A program made the position numbers and the translations under genes. The notes below the pieces were generated by a model. The model worked only from the letters and a program-made list of their open reading frames with translations, ran no database searches and was not told where the DNA came from. A stretch of DNA of 64,000 nt from Niveispirillum sp. SYP-B3756 (GTDB lineage Bacteria; Pseudomonadota; Alphaproteobacteria; Azospirillales; Azospirillaceae): positions 104,915-168,914 of the forward strand of contig NZ_WIDQ01000009.1 in assembly GCF_009495745.1 (NCBI RefSeq), written 5' to 3'. Below are positions 54,882-63,830 of this stretch, piece by piece. Each line of letters begins with the position of its first letter. The stretch's first letter is position 1.

Positions 54882-57221
54882 ATGGAGGGGGAGGACGGCG
54901 ACGATCTGTTCGCGCCGGAGGAGCCGGATGCCGGTCCCGTCGGCAATGGATCGGATTCCCTTGCCCAATTGCCCCCCTGGCCTGTGCTGGTGGTGGATGA
55001 TGATGAGGAAGTCCATGTGATGACCCGGCTGGTACTGGGCCGGTTGCGTTACAAGGACAGGACGCTGGAATTGCTGACCGCCCGTTCTGCCGCAGAGGCG
55101 GAAGCGATTCTGCGCCAGCGGGACGATATTGCTGTCGCCCTGGTGGATATCGTCATGGAAACCGATGATGCGGGTCTGCGGCTTGCGCGCTGCATCCGCA
55201 ATGAGATCGCTAACAGCGACATCCGCATCATCCTGCGCACCGGCCAGCCCGGACAGGCGCCGGTGCGGGAGGTGATCGTCAGCTACGACATCAATGATTA
55301 CAAGTCCAAGACAGAGTTGACCTCGGAAAAGCTGTTCATCACTATCGTTACCGGCCTGCGCGCCTATGACAATATTCGCAGTGCACGGGAGGCGGAGAGC
55401 GCCAGCCGTTTGAAATCCGCCTTCCTGGCGGCGATGAGCCATGAAATCCGCACCCCGATGAACGGGGTGCTGGGGATGCTGGAACTGCTGGGCCATAGCA
55501 GCCTGACAGCTGAACAGCGGGAAATGTTGGAAACAGCGCGTGATTCGGCCGGCACCCTGCTGCATATCATCGATGACATCCTGGATTTCTCCAAGATCGA
55601 AGCCGGTCGTATGGATATTGAACGGCAGCCGCTGGATATCCATGCGCTGATGGAAGGTGTTGCGGAAACTCTGGCCCCGGCTGCCCGCAAGAAGGGCATT
55701 GCCCTTCACCTGCATATCTGCCCAACCATTCCCGCATCTTTGCTGGGCGATCCGGTACGCCTGCGGCAGGTTCTGTTCAATCTGGCCGGCAATGCGGTGA
55801 AATTCACCGAACAGGGCCATGTTGCCATCCGTCTGGAACGGTTGGCCGGTGCTGCGACCCAGGGTCTGGCCCTGCGTCTGACGGTGACTGACACCGGTAT
55901 CGGCATTCCCGATGAGCTGAAGGCCAAGCTGTTCCAGCCCTTTACCCAGGCTGACAGTTCCACCAGCCGCCGTTTCGGCGGCACCGGGCTGGGGCTGTCC
56001 ATCACCCGGCGTCTGGCGGAATTGATGCAGGGGCGCATCGGCCTGGAAAGCCGGATTGGCCGGGGCTCCACCTTCTGGGTGGAACTGGAATTGGAGGAAG
56101 GGCCGGGCGATGGCGGGGAGGCCCTGTCCTTCCCCGGCCTTTGTGTTGCCCTGCGGCTGTCTGATCCCTTGCTGCGCCAGACGCTGGAGACCTATCTGAC
56201 GCATGTTGGCGCGGTGGTGCTGACTGACGATGACCGGGCGCTGCCGGATATCACCATCGCCGATACGGCCTCGGCCCTGTCCGGCCCTGGCAAGGCCATC
56301 CTGCTGGTAGATGGCGAAGCCGGGCGGCCGGCGGGGGTGGATTATTTCCTGAACCGGCCGGTGCGGCGTGCGGCACTTTATCGGCTGCTGGCCAGGGCTC
56401 AGGGCCTCTATGCCGAGGAGATGGCGGAGCCGGCAAGGCCCGCCCCGACGCCACCGCCGGGGCGGGATGCGGCAGCGGCCAGTGGCCGGCTGGTGCTGGT
56501 GGCGGAGGATCACCGTGTCAACCAGATGGTGATCAGCCGGCAGTTGGCGCTGCTGGGCTATGCCTGCGACATGCACTCGGATGGCCGCTCTGCGCTGGCC
56601 GCCTGGCGCCAGGGCGGCCACGCCCTGCTGCTGACCGATTGCAACATGCCGGAGATGGATGGGTATGAACTGACCTCTGCCATCCGTGCGGCGGAGGCGG
56701 CGGAGGGCCGTCAACGCCTGCCCATCGTGGCGTTGACGGCCAATGCCATGGCGGGGGAGGATCAGCGCTGCATCAATGCCGGTATGGATGGTTTCCTGTC
56801 CAAGCCGCTGGACCTGAAACAGCTGCAGGAATGCCTGGAACGCTGGGGCCGGGGGGGTGATGAACCGGCGTCGGCCGATGACCGCCAGCCGGATGCCGAT
56901 TTCGATCCTGCCATGACGCTGGCCCTGTTCGGCTGCCTGGATGCCGAAGCCCGGGATTTCCTGGCAACCTTTGTGGACAGCCTGCAACCGCTGCGGGACG
57001 AGAGCCTGTCGGCCCTGGCGACGGGCGATCTGGAAACGGCGCGCGCGCGCATCCATGCGCTGGCCGGTGTGGCCAAGAATGGCGGGGCCGATCCGCTGGG
57101 CCGTTTGGCCGACCGAATCGAACAGGCGCTGCGGGCCGGCGATGGGGCAGAGGCCTCGCGCCTGGCGGCAGCGCTGCCCGATATGGTCGGCCGGGTGATC
57201 AACGCGATTGCACAATTATAG
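54882..57221 (+). CDS. Hybrid sensor histidine kinase with N- and C-terminal receivers and HPt domain
   Basis: 779 residues from the ATG at 54882 (GTG at 54879 is an alternative). Receiver 1 (35-165) has VVDDDEE and ALVDIVME. HisKA carries the phospho-accepting His in FLAAMSHEIRTPMNGVLG near 186. HATPase follows with NLAGNAVKFTE, DTGIGIP and GGTGLGLSIT. Residues 415-520 look like a degraded receiver without its Asp. Receiver 2 (about 535-660) has VLVAEDHRVNQM and TDCNMPEMDG. HPt (about 685-779) has its His in ARIHALAGVAKNGGA. There is no membrane segment, so it is a soluble phosphorelay kinase. A single receiver gene follows in the same direction. Confidence 0.92.
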   Translation: MEGEDGDDLFAPEEPDAGPVGNGSDSLAQLPPWPVLVVDDDEEVHVMTRLVLGRLRYKDRTLELLTARSAAEAEAILRQRDDIAVALVDIVMETDDAGLRLARCIRNEIANSDIRIILRTGQPGQAPVREVIVSYDINDYKSKTELTSEKLFITIVTGLRAYDNIRSAREAESASRLKSAFLAAMSHEIRTPMNGVLGMLELLGHSSLTAEQREMLETARDSAGTLLHIIDDILDFSKIEAGRMDIERQPLDIHALMEGVAETLAPAARKKGIALHLHICPTIPASLLGDPVRLRQVLFNLAGNAVKFTEQGHVAIRLERLAGAATQGLALRLTVTDTGIGIPDELKAKLFQPFTQADSSTSRRFGGTGLGLSITRRLAELMQGRIGLESRIGRGSTFWVELELEEGPGDGGEALSFPGLCVALRLSDPLLRQTLETYLTHVGAVVLTDDDRALPDITIADTASALSGPGKAILLVDGEAGRPAGVDYFLNRPVRRAALYRLLARAQGLYAEEMAEPARPAPTPPPGRDAAAASGRLVLVAEDHRVNQMVISRQLALLGYACDMHSDGRSALAAWRQGGHALLLTDCNMPEMDGYELTSAIRAAEAAEGRQRLPIVALTANAMAGEDQRCINAGMDGFLSKPLDLKQLQECLERWGRGGDEPASADDRQPDADFDPAMTLALFGCLDAEARDFLATFVDSLQPLRDESLSALATGDLETARARIHALAGVAKNGGADPLGRLADRIEQALRAGDGAEASRLAAALPDMVGRVINAIAQL

Positions 57222-57306
57222 CCTTATCAATCTTGTCGCGGTAGTATCCGCGCGATCTATTACGCGCTGCGAGGGGTAGATGGTCGGCTTTGTCAGCTTC
57301 TCACGC

Positions 57307-57681
57307 ATGAACGCCCTGATTGTGGAGGATCAGTCCTTCATCCGGACCGTCGTCTCGCGCATCCTGAAGCAGCTTGATTTCAACAATATCTGGGAAGCGG
57401 AGGAGGGGACGGCCGGGCTGGATATCGCGCTGGAGCGGCGGCCCGATGTCATCATCTGCGATATTGAGATGGAGCCGATGGACGGGCTGACCTTCCTGCA
57501 GCAGCTGCGCCAAAAGGAAGAGCTGGGGCGGCGGACGCCGGTGATTTTCCTGACCAACCATGCCCAGAAGGATATTGTGCTGAAAGCCCGCGATCTGGGC
57601 GTCAACGCCTTCATCGCCAAGCCGGTGACCGTTATTGGCCTGCGGGACAAGCTGGCTGTGCTGCTGGGGGTTCGCCGTTGA
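57307..57681 (+). CDS. Stand-alone CheY-like response regulator
   Basis: 124 residues from the ATG at 57307 (MNALIVEDQSFIRTVV). The phospho-acceptor Asp is in VIICDIEMEPMDG, the acidic pocket is VEDQ, the switch Thr is in VIFLTNHAQ and the Lys in AFIAKPVT. There is no output domain. An extension to 57280 (MVGFVSFSR) is possible. It lies 85 bases after the hybrid kinase, so it is a likely target of its HPt domain. The gene end overlaps the start of the GNAT gene (TTGA). Confidence 0.9.
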   Translation: MNALIVEDQSFIRTVVSRILKQLDFNNIWEAEEGTAGLDIALERRPDVIICDIEMEPMDGLTFLQQLRQKEELGRRTPVIFLTNHAQKDIVLKARDLGVNAFIAKPVTVIGLRDKLAVLLGVRR

Positions 57682-58148
57682 GCCCGCCCGCCCTGGACGA
57701 GTTGCGTTTTGCCTGGCAACCCTTTGCCGCCTTCGATGCAGCCTCCCTCTATCGGGTGCTGCGGTTCCGGCAGGATATTTTCATCGTTGAACAGAATTCC
57801 GCCTATGCCGATCTGGATGGGCTGGACCCCGTCTGTGACCATCTGCTGGTGACGGATGGGGCAGGGGGGCTGGCAGCCTATCTGCGGGCCCGTGGTCCCG
57901 CTGAGGGGGAGCCGGCCTTCATCGGTCGGATCGTTGTGGCCCCGTCCTGGCGTGGCACCGGGCTGGGGCGGCATCTGGTGGCCGCTGGCCTGGACCATCT
58001 GGCCCGGCTTTATCCCGCTGCCCCCATTCGCATCGGCGCGCAGCTTCATCTGGAAGGGTTTTATGCCGGTTTCGGGTTTGTCACCGACGGGCCGCCCTAT
58101 GATGATGGCGGCATTGCGCACCTGACCATGTGGCTGCGGCGCGCGTGA
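57678..58148 (+). CDS. ElaA-type GNAT N-acetyltransferase
   Basis: 156 residues, starting with a TTG that overlaps the response-regulator stop. The ElaA family signature is WQPFAAFDAASLYRVLRFRQDIFIVEQN at the N-terminus, with IGRIVVAPSWRGTGLGRHLV as the acetyl-CoA binding loop (R/Q-x-x-G-x-G/A) near 85-104. The C-terminal segment HLEGFYAGFGFVTDGPPYDDGGIAH is diagnostic of ElaA. Substrate unknown. Overlapping genes suggest co-transcription with the receiver. Confidence 0.88.
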   Translation: MSPPALDELRFAWQPFAAFDAASLYRVLRFRQDIFIVEQNSAYADLDGLDPVCDHLLVTDGAGGLAAYLRARGPAEGEPAFIGRIVVAPSWRGTGLGRHLVAAGLDHLARLYPAAPIRIGAQLHLEGFYAGFGFVTDGPPYDDGGIAHLTMWLRRA

Positions 58149-58238
58149 ACGGCTTTTTCACGTCTTCGCCCCTTGGTGAGGCGCTGGTTACCCCCTATCT
58201 AGGCCAGCAATCATAATCCAGCCGGAGATGGGACACCC

Positions 58239-59408
58239 ATGTTCATCCGCGCCGCTTTGCTTGGCAGTACCCTCGCCCTTTTCAGCCTGACCGCCTCGGC
58301 GGCTCCCCAGAAATTCACCAGCTTTCCTGCTCCCAAGGCCCGGCATGACGTGAAGGTGACGGTGGTTGCAGAAGGGTTGGATACGCCCTGGGCCATCGCC
58401 TTCACGCCCGATGGCCGCATTCTGGTGACGGAACGGACGGGCCATGTCCGGGTGATCAAGGATGGCAAGCTGTTGCCGGACCCGGTGAAGGGCCTGCCGG
58501 TGATTGAGGAGTTTGGCCAAGGGGGGCTGCTGGATATCGCACTGGACCCCGATTATGCCAGCAATCGCTATGTCTATCTTTCCTTCATGGAAAAGGCGGA
58601 CAAGGGGCCGGATGCCAAGCCGCGTGACCAGGACAAGGGCAATCGCACATTGGTGGCGCGTTTCACCGATGACGGGACATCCTTCACCGATATGAAGGTG
58701 CTGTACCGTGGCAGCTTGGTCAGCAGCCGGCTGCATTTCGGCAGCCGCTTCGCCTTTGACCCGCAAGGGCGGCTTTATTTCGGGATTGGGGAGCGTGGGC
58801 AGCAGGATCGCGCGCAGGATCTGCTGGATGCGGCCGGTAAGATCTTCCGCCTGGAGCGTGACGGTACCGTGCCGGCGGATAACCCCTTTGTCGGCCGCGC
58901 CGATGCGCTGCCGGAAATCTTCACCTATGGCAACCGCAATCCCCAGGGGCTGGCCACCCAGCCGGGCAGCGGTCTGATCTGGGAAAGCGAGCATGGGCCG
59001 CAGGGCGGGGATGAGATCAACATCATCCGCTCCGGCACCAATTATGGCTGGCCGGTCATCACCTATGGCAAGACCTATGGGCTGGGGCTGAAAATCGGCG
59101 AAGGCACGGAGAGGGAAGGCATGGCGCAACCCGTGCTGTATTTCGTGCCCTCGCTGGCCCTGTCGGGCATGACATTCTATGATGGGGCGACGCTGCCCTT
59201 CTGGCGGGGGGATCTGATTGTCGGTCTGTTGGCGGGTGGCATCGCCCGGCTGGATGTGGAGGGCGACAAGGTGGTGGCCACGGAACGGCTGCTGGAGGCG
59301 GAATTGCCGCGCACCCGCGATGTGGCGGTGGGGCCGGATGGCCGGCTTTACGCGCTGATCGAAGCGCCAGGACCGGAAGGCAAGCTGGTGCGTATCGATA
59401 GAAAGTAG
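58239..59408 (+). CDS. PQQ-dependent aldose sugar dehydrogenase (Asd/YliI type)
   Basis: 389 residues with signal peptide MFIRAALLGSTLALFSLTASA. The six-bladed soluble glucose dehydrogenase-like fold is indicated by LDTPWAIAFTPDGRILVTER, GQGGLLDIALDPDY, LHFGSRFAFDPQGRLYFGIGERG, and SEHGPQGGDEINII, which carry the PQQ- and calcium-binding residues. It oxidises aldoses in the periplasm. No pqq biosynthesis genes are in the window. It is preceded by an RBS (GGAGATGGG). Confidence 0.93.
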   Translation: MFIRAALLGSTLALFSLTASAAPQKFTSFPAPKARHDVKVTVVAEGLDTPWAIAFTPDGRILVTERTGHVRVIKDGKLLPDPVKGLPVIEEFGQGGLLDIALDPDYASNRYVYLSFMEKADKGPDAKPRDQDKGNRTLVARFTDDGTSFTDMKVLYRGSLVSSRLHFGSRFAFDPQGRLYFGIGERGQQDRAQDLLDAAGKIFRLERDGTVPADNPFVGRADALPEIFTYGNRNPQGLATQPGSGLIWESEHGPQGGDEINIIRSGTNYGWPVITYGKTYGLGLKIGEGTEREGMAQPVLYFVPSLALSGMTFYDGATLPFWRGDLIVGLLAGGIARLDVEGDKVVATERLLEAELPRTRDVAVGPDGRLYALIEAPGPEGKLVRIDRK

Positions 59409-59459
59409 CATGACATCCGTGTGTAACCCCTATCGGATATATTGGTTCTGGACAAAATG

Positions 59460-59499
59460 CCCTGCCGGTCGCATGATTTAAGGCACGCGATCGGCAGGG
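59460..59499 (+). promoter_or_regulatory. Hairpin directly upstream of the Ala-rich gene
   Basis: CCCTGCCGGTCGC (59460-59472) pairs with GCGATCGGCAGGG (59487-59499), one mismatch, 14-base loop. The right arm runs into the RBS (GGGGAGGG) just before the ATG at 59512. It is a candidate for translational control of this gene or for the end of the upstream transcript. Confidence 0.5.
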
Positions 59500-59511
59500 G
59501 AGGGCTTTGTC

Positions 59512-60759
59512 ATGGCGCTTTCTGGAAGCGTTTCCACCATTCTGGGTGCCACCCAGAAACTGTTCCAGGCCAAGGCACAGGCGGCGTGGAAGCAGATCGC
59601 TGATGCCAACAAGGCGGCAAACCTGCCGGGGGGAGCAAATAAGCAAACCCCTCAGAATGCCGCGACGGCTGCGATCCTGGACAGGATTGATCCCGCCACG
59701 CGGAAGAAGCTGCAGGCGATGCAGAAGGACACCGATTCCCTGGTCAAGAAACTCTCTGACAGCGGCGGGGAATCGAAAAAGGAAGTAGCCATGCGCAAGG
59801 CCGACGATGCCAAGCGCAAACTGAAGGCATTGAAACTGCAAGCGCAAATGGCAGCTGCCTCTGGTGACAAAAAGGCCGCCGCCCGCATTGCGCGCGAGGT
59901 TTCCCAGCTGGCCAAAGAGTTGGGGCAGGCGGCCAAGGATTATGGCGGCGGCGGTACCGATGCGGTAACGGCCGTTACAGGTGCCCATTCGGCTGCCGCA
60001 GGACAAGCGTCAGCGACAGCGGGTGCGGCCAAAGGGGAGGCTGCCGCTGCGACTACTGCGGCAACAGCCGTTGCAGCCACTGTTCAGCCGGGCGCCACAG
60101 CACCCGCCGCGACGACCGGGGAGGTTGCTCAGGCCCAGGCTGCTGCTGCTTCAACGGCGGCGGTTTCCCCGCCTTCTGCGCAGACAGAGGCCACTGAAAA
60201 GGCTACCGCCGAGGCGGAAGGGGCGGAGGCGACGGTCACCGCTGAAGGTGAAAGCTCCGCCGGTACCGACACGGAAGCGAAGGGCGTGGATACAGCTGCC
60301 ACTGAGGTGACTGATAAAACGGCGACCGATAAAGCGCAGACTGATAAGGCGAAGGCGGGAGCTGCAGCCGCTGCGAGTAATCCCACCACTGCCAATAACG
60401 CGGCGACCGATAAAGCGCCGGCTGATGGGGCGAAGGCGGGAGCCACGGCCTCTCCGAATAATCCCACCAGCACCGCGCGGACCGAGCTGGATGCCAAGCG
60501 CGAAGCCATCATGAAGGAAGGGGCGGCGCGCAAGGCGGCCGGTGAATTCTATAATGATGTGCGGGGCAGCATGGCCCAGCTGCGTTCCCTGCTGGATCAG
60601 ATGAAAAGGCTGGCCAAGCGCGATGGGGAGCCGGGGACGGCCACCCAGATGGATCAGGCCTCCCGCGATATGGCGGAGGGGGAGCAGATGCTGAATGATG
60701 CCGCCGGCCCCGGCACTTTGGCCCTGCCATCGGGGTCGCTGGTGCAAATATCTGTCTGA
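59512..60759 (+). CDS. Ala/Thr-rich low-complexity protein of unknown function
   Basis: 415 residues with no signal peptide. Residues 1-140 are helical and lysine-rich ([40 protein letters not shown]). Residues 145-330 are mostly Ala, Thr, Glu and Gly and include two roughly 30-residue imperfect repeats with ATDKA and AKAGA. The last 85 residues return to a charged helical segment ([20 protein letters not shown]) and end in VQISV. The layout, with helical ends and a disordered centre, recalls secreted filament, export-substrate or polymer-bound proteins, but I do not recognise a family. It has its own RBS and upstream hairpin. Confidence 0.75.
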   Translation: MALSGSVSTILGATQKLFQAKAQAAWKQIADANKAANLPGGANKQTPQNAATAAILDRIDPATRKKLQAMQKDTDSLVKKLSDSGGESKKEVAMRKADDAKRKLKALKLQAQMAAASGDKKAAARIAREVSQLAKELGQAAKDYGGGGTDAVTAVTGAHSAAAGQASATAGAAKGEAAAATTAATAVAATVQPGATAPAATTGEVAQAQAAAASTAAVSPPSAQTEATEKATAEAEGAEATVTAEGESSAGTDTEAKGVDTAATEVTDKTATDKAQTDKAKAGAAAAASNPTTANNAATDKAPADGAKAGATASPNNPTSTARTELDAKREAIMKEGAARKAAGEFYNDVRGSMAQLRSLLDQMKRLAKRDGEPGTATQMDQASRDMAEGEQMLNDAAGPGTLALPSGSLVQISV

Positions 60760-60874
60760 TCGACATCACAGCAGCGCTGATACAGCCATAAAGCGTGGCA
60801 AGCCCCTTGCCCTTTGCGGCGAATCCCGCCAGAAAACAACCTTGTCTATTTCCGTTACTCAGAGCGCAGAGACG

Positions 60875-62329
60875 ATGGCTTACCGCATTCAGGGCGAGAC
60901 GGGTGAGTGGGAGGTTGTGATCGGGCTGGAGGTTCATGCCCAGGTCATTTCCAAGGCGAAGCTGTTCAGTGGCGCTGCCACGGAATTCGGTGCCGCGCCC
61001 AACAGCCAAGTGAGCTTCGTTGATGCCGGCTTCCCCGGCATGTTGCCGGTGATCAATGAAATTTGCGTCGAACAGGCGGTCCGCACGGGCCTGGGCCTGA
61101 AGGCGCAGATCAACCTGTACAGCGTCTTCGACCGCAAGAACTATTTCTATGCCGATCTGCCGTCCGGCTATCAGATCAGCCAGTTCAAGCAGCCGATCGT
61201 CGGCGAAGGCACCATCATCCTGGATCTGGCCGATGGTGCTACGCGGGAAGTGGCGATTGAGCGGCTGCATCTGGAAATGGATGCCGGCAAGTCCCTGCAT
61301 GATCAGCACCCGTCCAAGACCTATGTCGACCTGAACCGGGCCGGCGTGGCGCTGATGGAAATCGTCTCCAAGCCGGACATGCGGGCACCGGAAGAGGCGG
61401 CGGCTTATTTGCGTAAGCTGCGCACCATCCTGCGCTATCTCGGCACCTGCGACGGCAACATGGAAGAAGGTTCCATGCGCTGCGACATCAATGTGTCGGT
61501 GCGCAAGCCGGGTGGTCCGCTGGGCACCCGCACGGAAACCAAGAACGTCAATTCCATCCGCTATGTGCAGCAGGCCATCGAGTATGAGGCACAGCGCCAG
61601 GTGGAATTGATTGAGGAAGGCGGCACGGTGGTGCAGGAAACCCGGCTGTGGGATCCGGGCAAGAATATCACCCGCTCCATGCGTTCCAAGGAAGAGGCGC
61701 ATGATTACCGCTATTTCCCCGATCCGGACCTGCTGCCGTTGGTGCTGGAACAGGGCTTTGTCGACCAGATCAAGGCCACCCTGCCGGAACTGCCGGACGA
61801 CAAGAAGGCCCGCTTCATCGAACAGTACAAGCTGACGCCCTATGATGCTGGCGTGCTGGTGGCGGAGCGTGTCCGCGCCGATTTCTATGAGGAAGTGGCC
61901 AAGGGCCGCGACCCGAAGATGGCGGCCAATTTCGTCATCGGCGATCTGCTGGGCGCTTTGAACAAGACCGGCAAGGATATCAGCGAATCGCCGATCTCCG
62001 CCGCTGATCTGGGCGGGCTGATCGACCTGATCACCGACAACACCATCTCCGGCCGTCTGGCCAAGGATGTGTTTGCCCTGATGCTGGAAACCGGCAAGCC
62101 GGCGGCCGTGATCGTCGATGAGCAGGGGCTGCGGCAGGTGACCGATACCGGCGCCATTGACGCCGTCATCGCCCAGGTGATGGAGGCCAATCCCGACAAG
62201 GTGGCCGAATATCGCTCCGGCAAGGACAAGCTGTTCGGCTTCTTCGTCGGTCAGGTGATGAAGGCCAGCCAGGGCAAGGCCAACCCGGCCATGGTAAACG
62301 ACCTGCTGGCGCAGAAGCTGAAGGGCTGA
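60875..62329 (+). CDS. gatB: Aspartyl/glutamyl-tRNA amidotransferase subunit B
   Basis: 484 residues from the ATG at 60875 ([23 protein letters not shown]). GatB converts Glu-tRNA(Gln) or Asp-tRNA(Asn) to the amide form in complex with GatA and GatC. The signature is VGLEVHAQ-like IGLEVHAQ at the start, [30 protein letters not shown] and the C-terminal YqeY-like tail ([20 protein letters not shown]). The upstream open frame to 60695 is unrelated. gatA and gatC are not adjacent in the window. Confidence 0.96.
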   Translation: MAYRIQGETGEWEVVIGLEVHAQVISKAKLFSGAATEFGAAPNSQVSFVDAGFPGMLPVINEICVEQAVRTGLGLKAQINLYSVFDRKNYFYADLPSGYQISQFKQPIVGEGTIILDLADGATREVAIERLHLEMDAGKSLHDQHPSKTYVDLNRAGVALMEIVSKPDMRAPEEAAAYLRKLRTILRYLGTCDGNMEEGSMRCDINVSVRKPGGPLGTRTETKNVNSIRYVQQAIEYEAQRQVELIEEGGTVVQETRLWDPGKNITRSMRSKEEAHDYRYFPDPDLLPLVLEQGFVDQIKATLPELPDDKKARFIEQYKLTPYDAGVLVAERVRADFYEEVAKGRDPKMAANFVIGDLLGALNKTGKDISESPISAADLGGLIDLITDNTISGRLAKDVFALMLETGKPAAVIVDEQGLRQVTDTGAIDAVIAQVMEANPDKVAEYRSGKDKLFGFFVGQVMKASQGKANPAMVNDLLAQKLKG

Positions 62330-62357
62330 GCGGTAGAGTCAGCCGTGTCGGTTCAGT

Positions 62358-62392
62358 AAAAGAGCCCCGGCGTCACCGCCGGGGCTCTTTCT
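62358..62392. terminator. Bidirectional terminator between gatB and DUF3313 gene
   Basis: AAAGAGCCCCGGCG (62359-62372) pairs perfectly with CGCCGGGGCTCTTT (62377-62390) around TCAC. The A/T ends work on both strands. It serves the convergent gatB and DUF3313-like genes. Confidence 0.88.
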
Positions 62393-62415
62393 GCATTCAG
62401 GGGATGCTTTACGGC

Positions 62416-63063
62416 TCAACTGCCCTGGTTGGCTGCCGGTACCAGCAGCTTGGTCAATTGCTTGGCCCAGCGACTGCTGAACCGGTCCGCATCGCCATAG
62501 AAGGTGTAGGTATTTACATTGTCGGGGAAGGGCAGGCCCATATCCGCATCGGCGATGGTGGCCAGCACCTGGCCCGACTGGCTGTCGCGGATAATGGCCT
62601 GGAAGGCGGCACTGCCCACGGAATAGACCCGATCCACCATGGTGCCGCTGACCTTGCGGGCATTGTAGGCGCGGTTGGGCACATAGTCGGTGAAGGTGAT
62701 CTCCAGCTTCAACACGCCGGGGCCCGCCTGATCCACCAGGGTCGGCCCCATGGCTTTCTTCAGCTTCTCGGTCAGGTATTCAATGGCGTGGTCGCGGTCG
62801 CGGTTAGACAGCAGCACATCATCAAATCGCCGTTCCACGCTCAGCCCAATGGGGGCCAGCATCACCTTGCCATAGCTGGCGAGATTGACACCGGGGCGCA
62901 CCATCAGCTTGTCCAGCGTATCATGGTCCTGCTCCACCAGCCCTTCATTGGGCAGGGGCGGGGCCTTCTCCGACTTCACCGAATCCCAGGCACTGGCGGC
63001 ATGTGCCGCCGTGCCGGCCAACAGCATCAGCGACAGCCCCAGCACCCCGGCGAACCGCGCCAT
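62416..63063 (-). CDS. DUF3313-like periplasmic protein
   Basis: 215 residues from the ATG at 63063 (MARFAGVLGLSLMLLAGTAAHA, a signal peptide); an ATG at 63084 (MIRSGSA) is also possible. LEITFTDYVPNRAYNARKVSG and AFQAIIRDSQSGQVLATIAD, followed by WAKQLTKLL, match the DUF3313 pattern. Family members are often lipoproteins, but I see no lipobox Cys here, so it is probably a soluble periplasmic protein. Function unknown. It converges with gatB. Confidence 0.7.
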   Translation of the reverse strand: MARFAGVLGLSLMLLAGTAAHAASAWDSVKSEKAPPLPNEGLVEQDHDTLDKLMVRPGVNLASYGKVMLAPIGLSVERRFDDVLLSNRDRDHAIEYLTEKLKKAMGPTLVDQAGPGVLKLEITFTDYVPNRAYNARKVSGTMVDRVYSVGSAAFQAIIRDSQSGQVLATIADADMGLPFPDNVNTYTFYGDADRFSSRWAKQLTKLLVPAANQGS

Positions 63064-63359
63064 GGCACTGCCGGAACGAATCATTGTTGAAGGAATGGGG
63101 GTGGCCGGCTGGACCGGACCCGGGGCATGATGTCCGAACATCGTTCGATCTCCATGATTTGGCGGCGGAAACCCCGCCGAACAGCCTTTTTGGGCGGTTT
63201 TTTGCCAGGTCGCCCCCGTCCCGACATGGTCCGCAAGCCCGCGCGGATCATCTTTTTACAATGGGGTGAGTTAGAGGCGTTGACAAGCCCGCTTCATACC
63301 CTTAAACACGCCTCCACCGACGACGCCGGTGACCGAAAGGAACTGGCGGCACACGGTGC

Positions 63360-63451
63360 GGAGGGGTGGCCGAGCGGCTGAAGGCAACGGTTTGCTAAAC
63401 CGTCATACCGGGAAACTGGTATCGTGGGTTCGAATCCCATCCCCTCCGCCA
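63360..63451 (+). tRNA. tRNA-Ser (anticodon GCT)
   Basis: A 92-nt gene with encoded CCA. The acceptor arm GGAGGGG/CCCCTCC, anticodon loop TTGCTAA between ACGGT and ACCGT, long type II variable arm (CATACCGGGAAACTGGTATC) and T arm GTGGG-TTCGAAT-CCCAT pair well. It decodes AGC/AGU. Confidence 0.95.
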
Positions 63452-63476
63452 TCTACCTGATAGAGACCAAGAACCG

Positions 63477-63498
63477 GGCCGCTCACGCGGCCTTTTTT
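63477..63498 (+). terminator. Rho-independent terminator of tRNA-Ser(GCU)
   Basis: GGCCGC-TCAC-GCGGCC followed by TTTTTT. It lies 25 bases after the tRNA end, and its core matches the tRNA-Ser(UGA) terminator at 54505-54526. Confidence 0.9.
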
Positions 63499-63830
63499 CT
63501 TTTTGGGTCAAAGGGGTTTAGCGCCTGCGGTGTTACCGTGGAGCAGCGGCGGCATTGCCCCGTGACCCGGATTCGGCGTCTCCGTCTCCAACCGACTTTA
63601 CCGGTCCCGTTTCAGTACAGATTCGGAAATATGAGCAAAAGCCAATGCTTATGCATTGGCCTTCGTTTTGATTTTGACTGATTCGGCTTGGTGGCGGCAG
63701 TCATTCCAACCATCAGTAAATTATGTGCCCACAGCGTGCCGGAGCTGTGTTCAGTGAAGACGTGCGAATTTCGGCGAAGAAGCCCCTGCATCTTTCTGGA
63801 ACGCAGCCGGCCTGTTAGGTTGGGCCTGCC
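63499..63830. other. Gene-free stretch between tRNA-Ser and the Doc gene
   Basis: About 330 bases, visibly less GC-rich than the gene blocks. I see only a hairpin GCCAATGC-TTAT-GCATTGGC (63641-63660) with T-rich bases on both sides (CTTCGTTTTGATTTTG after it, TTTTGCTC on the other strand). It could stop the Doc transcript. No convincing coding sequence is found. Confidence 0.5.

Noticed and set aside
59652..60747. Minus-strand open frames opposite the Ala-rich gene
   Set aside because: Their sequence (Gly/Arg/Ser runs) is the reverse of Ala-rich codons. The plus strand has an RBS, helical ends and consistent codon use.
63424..63681. Plus-strand open frame starting inside tRNA-Ser
   Set aside because: It begins in the T arm of the tRNA and runs through the tRNA terminator.
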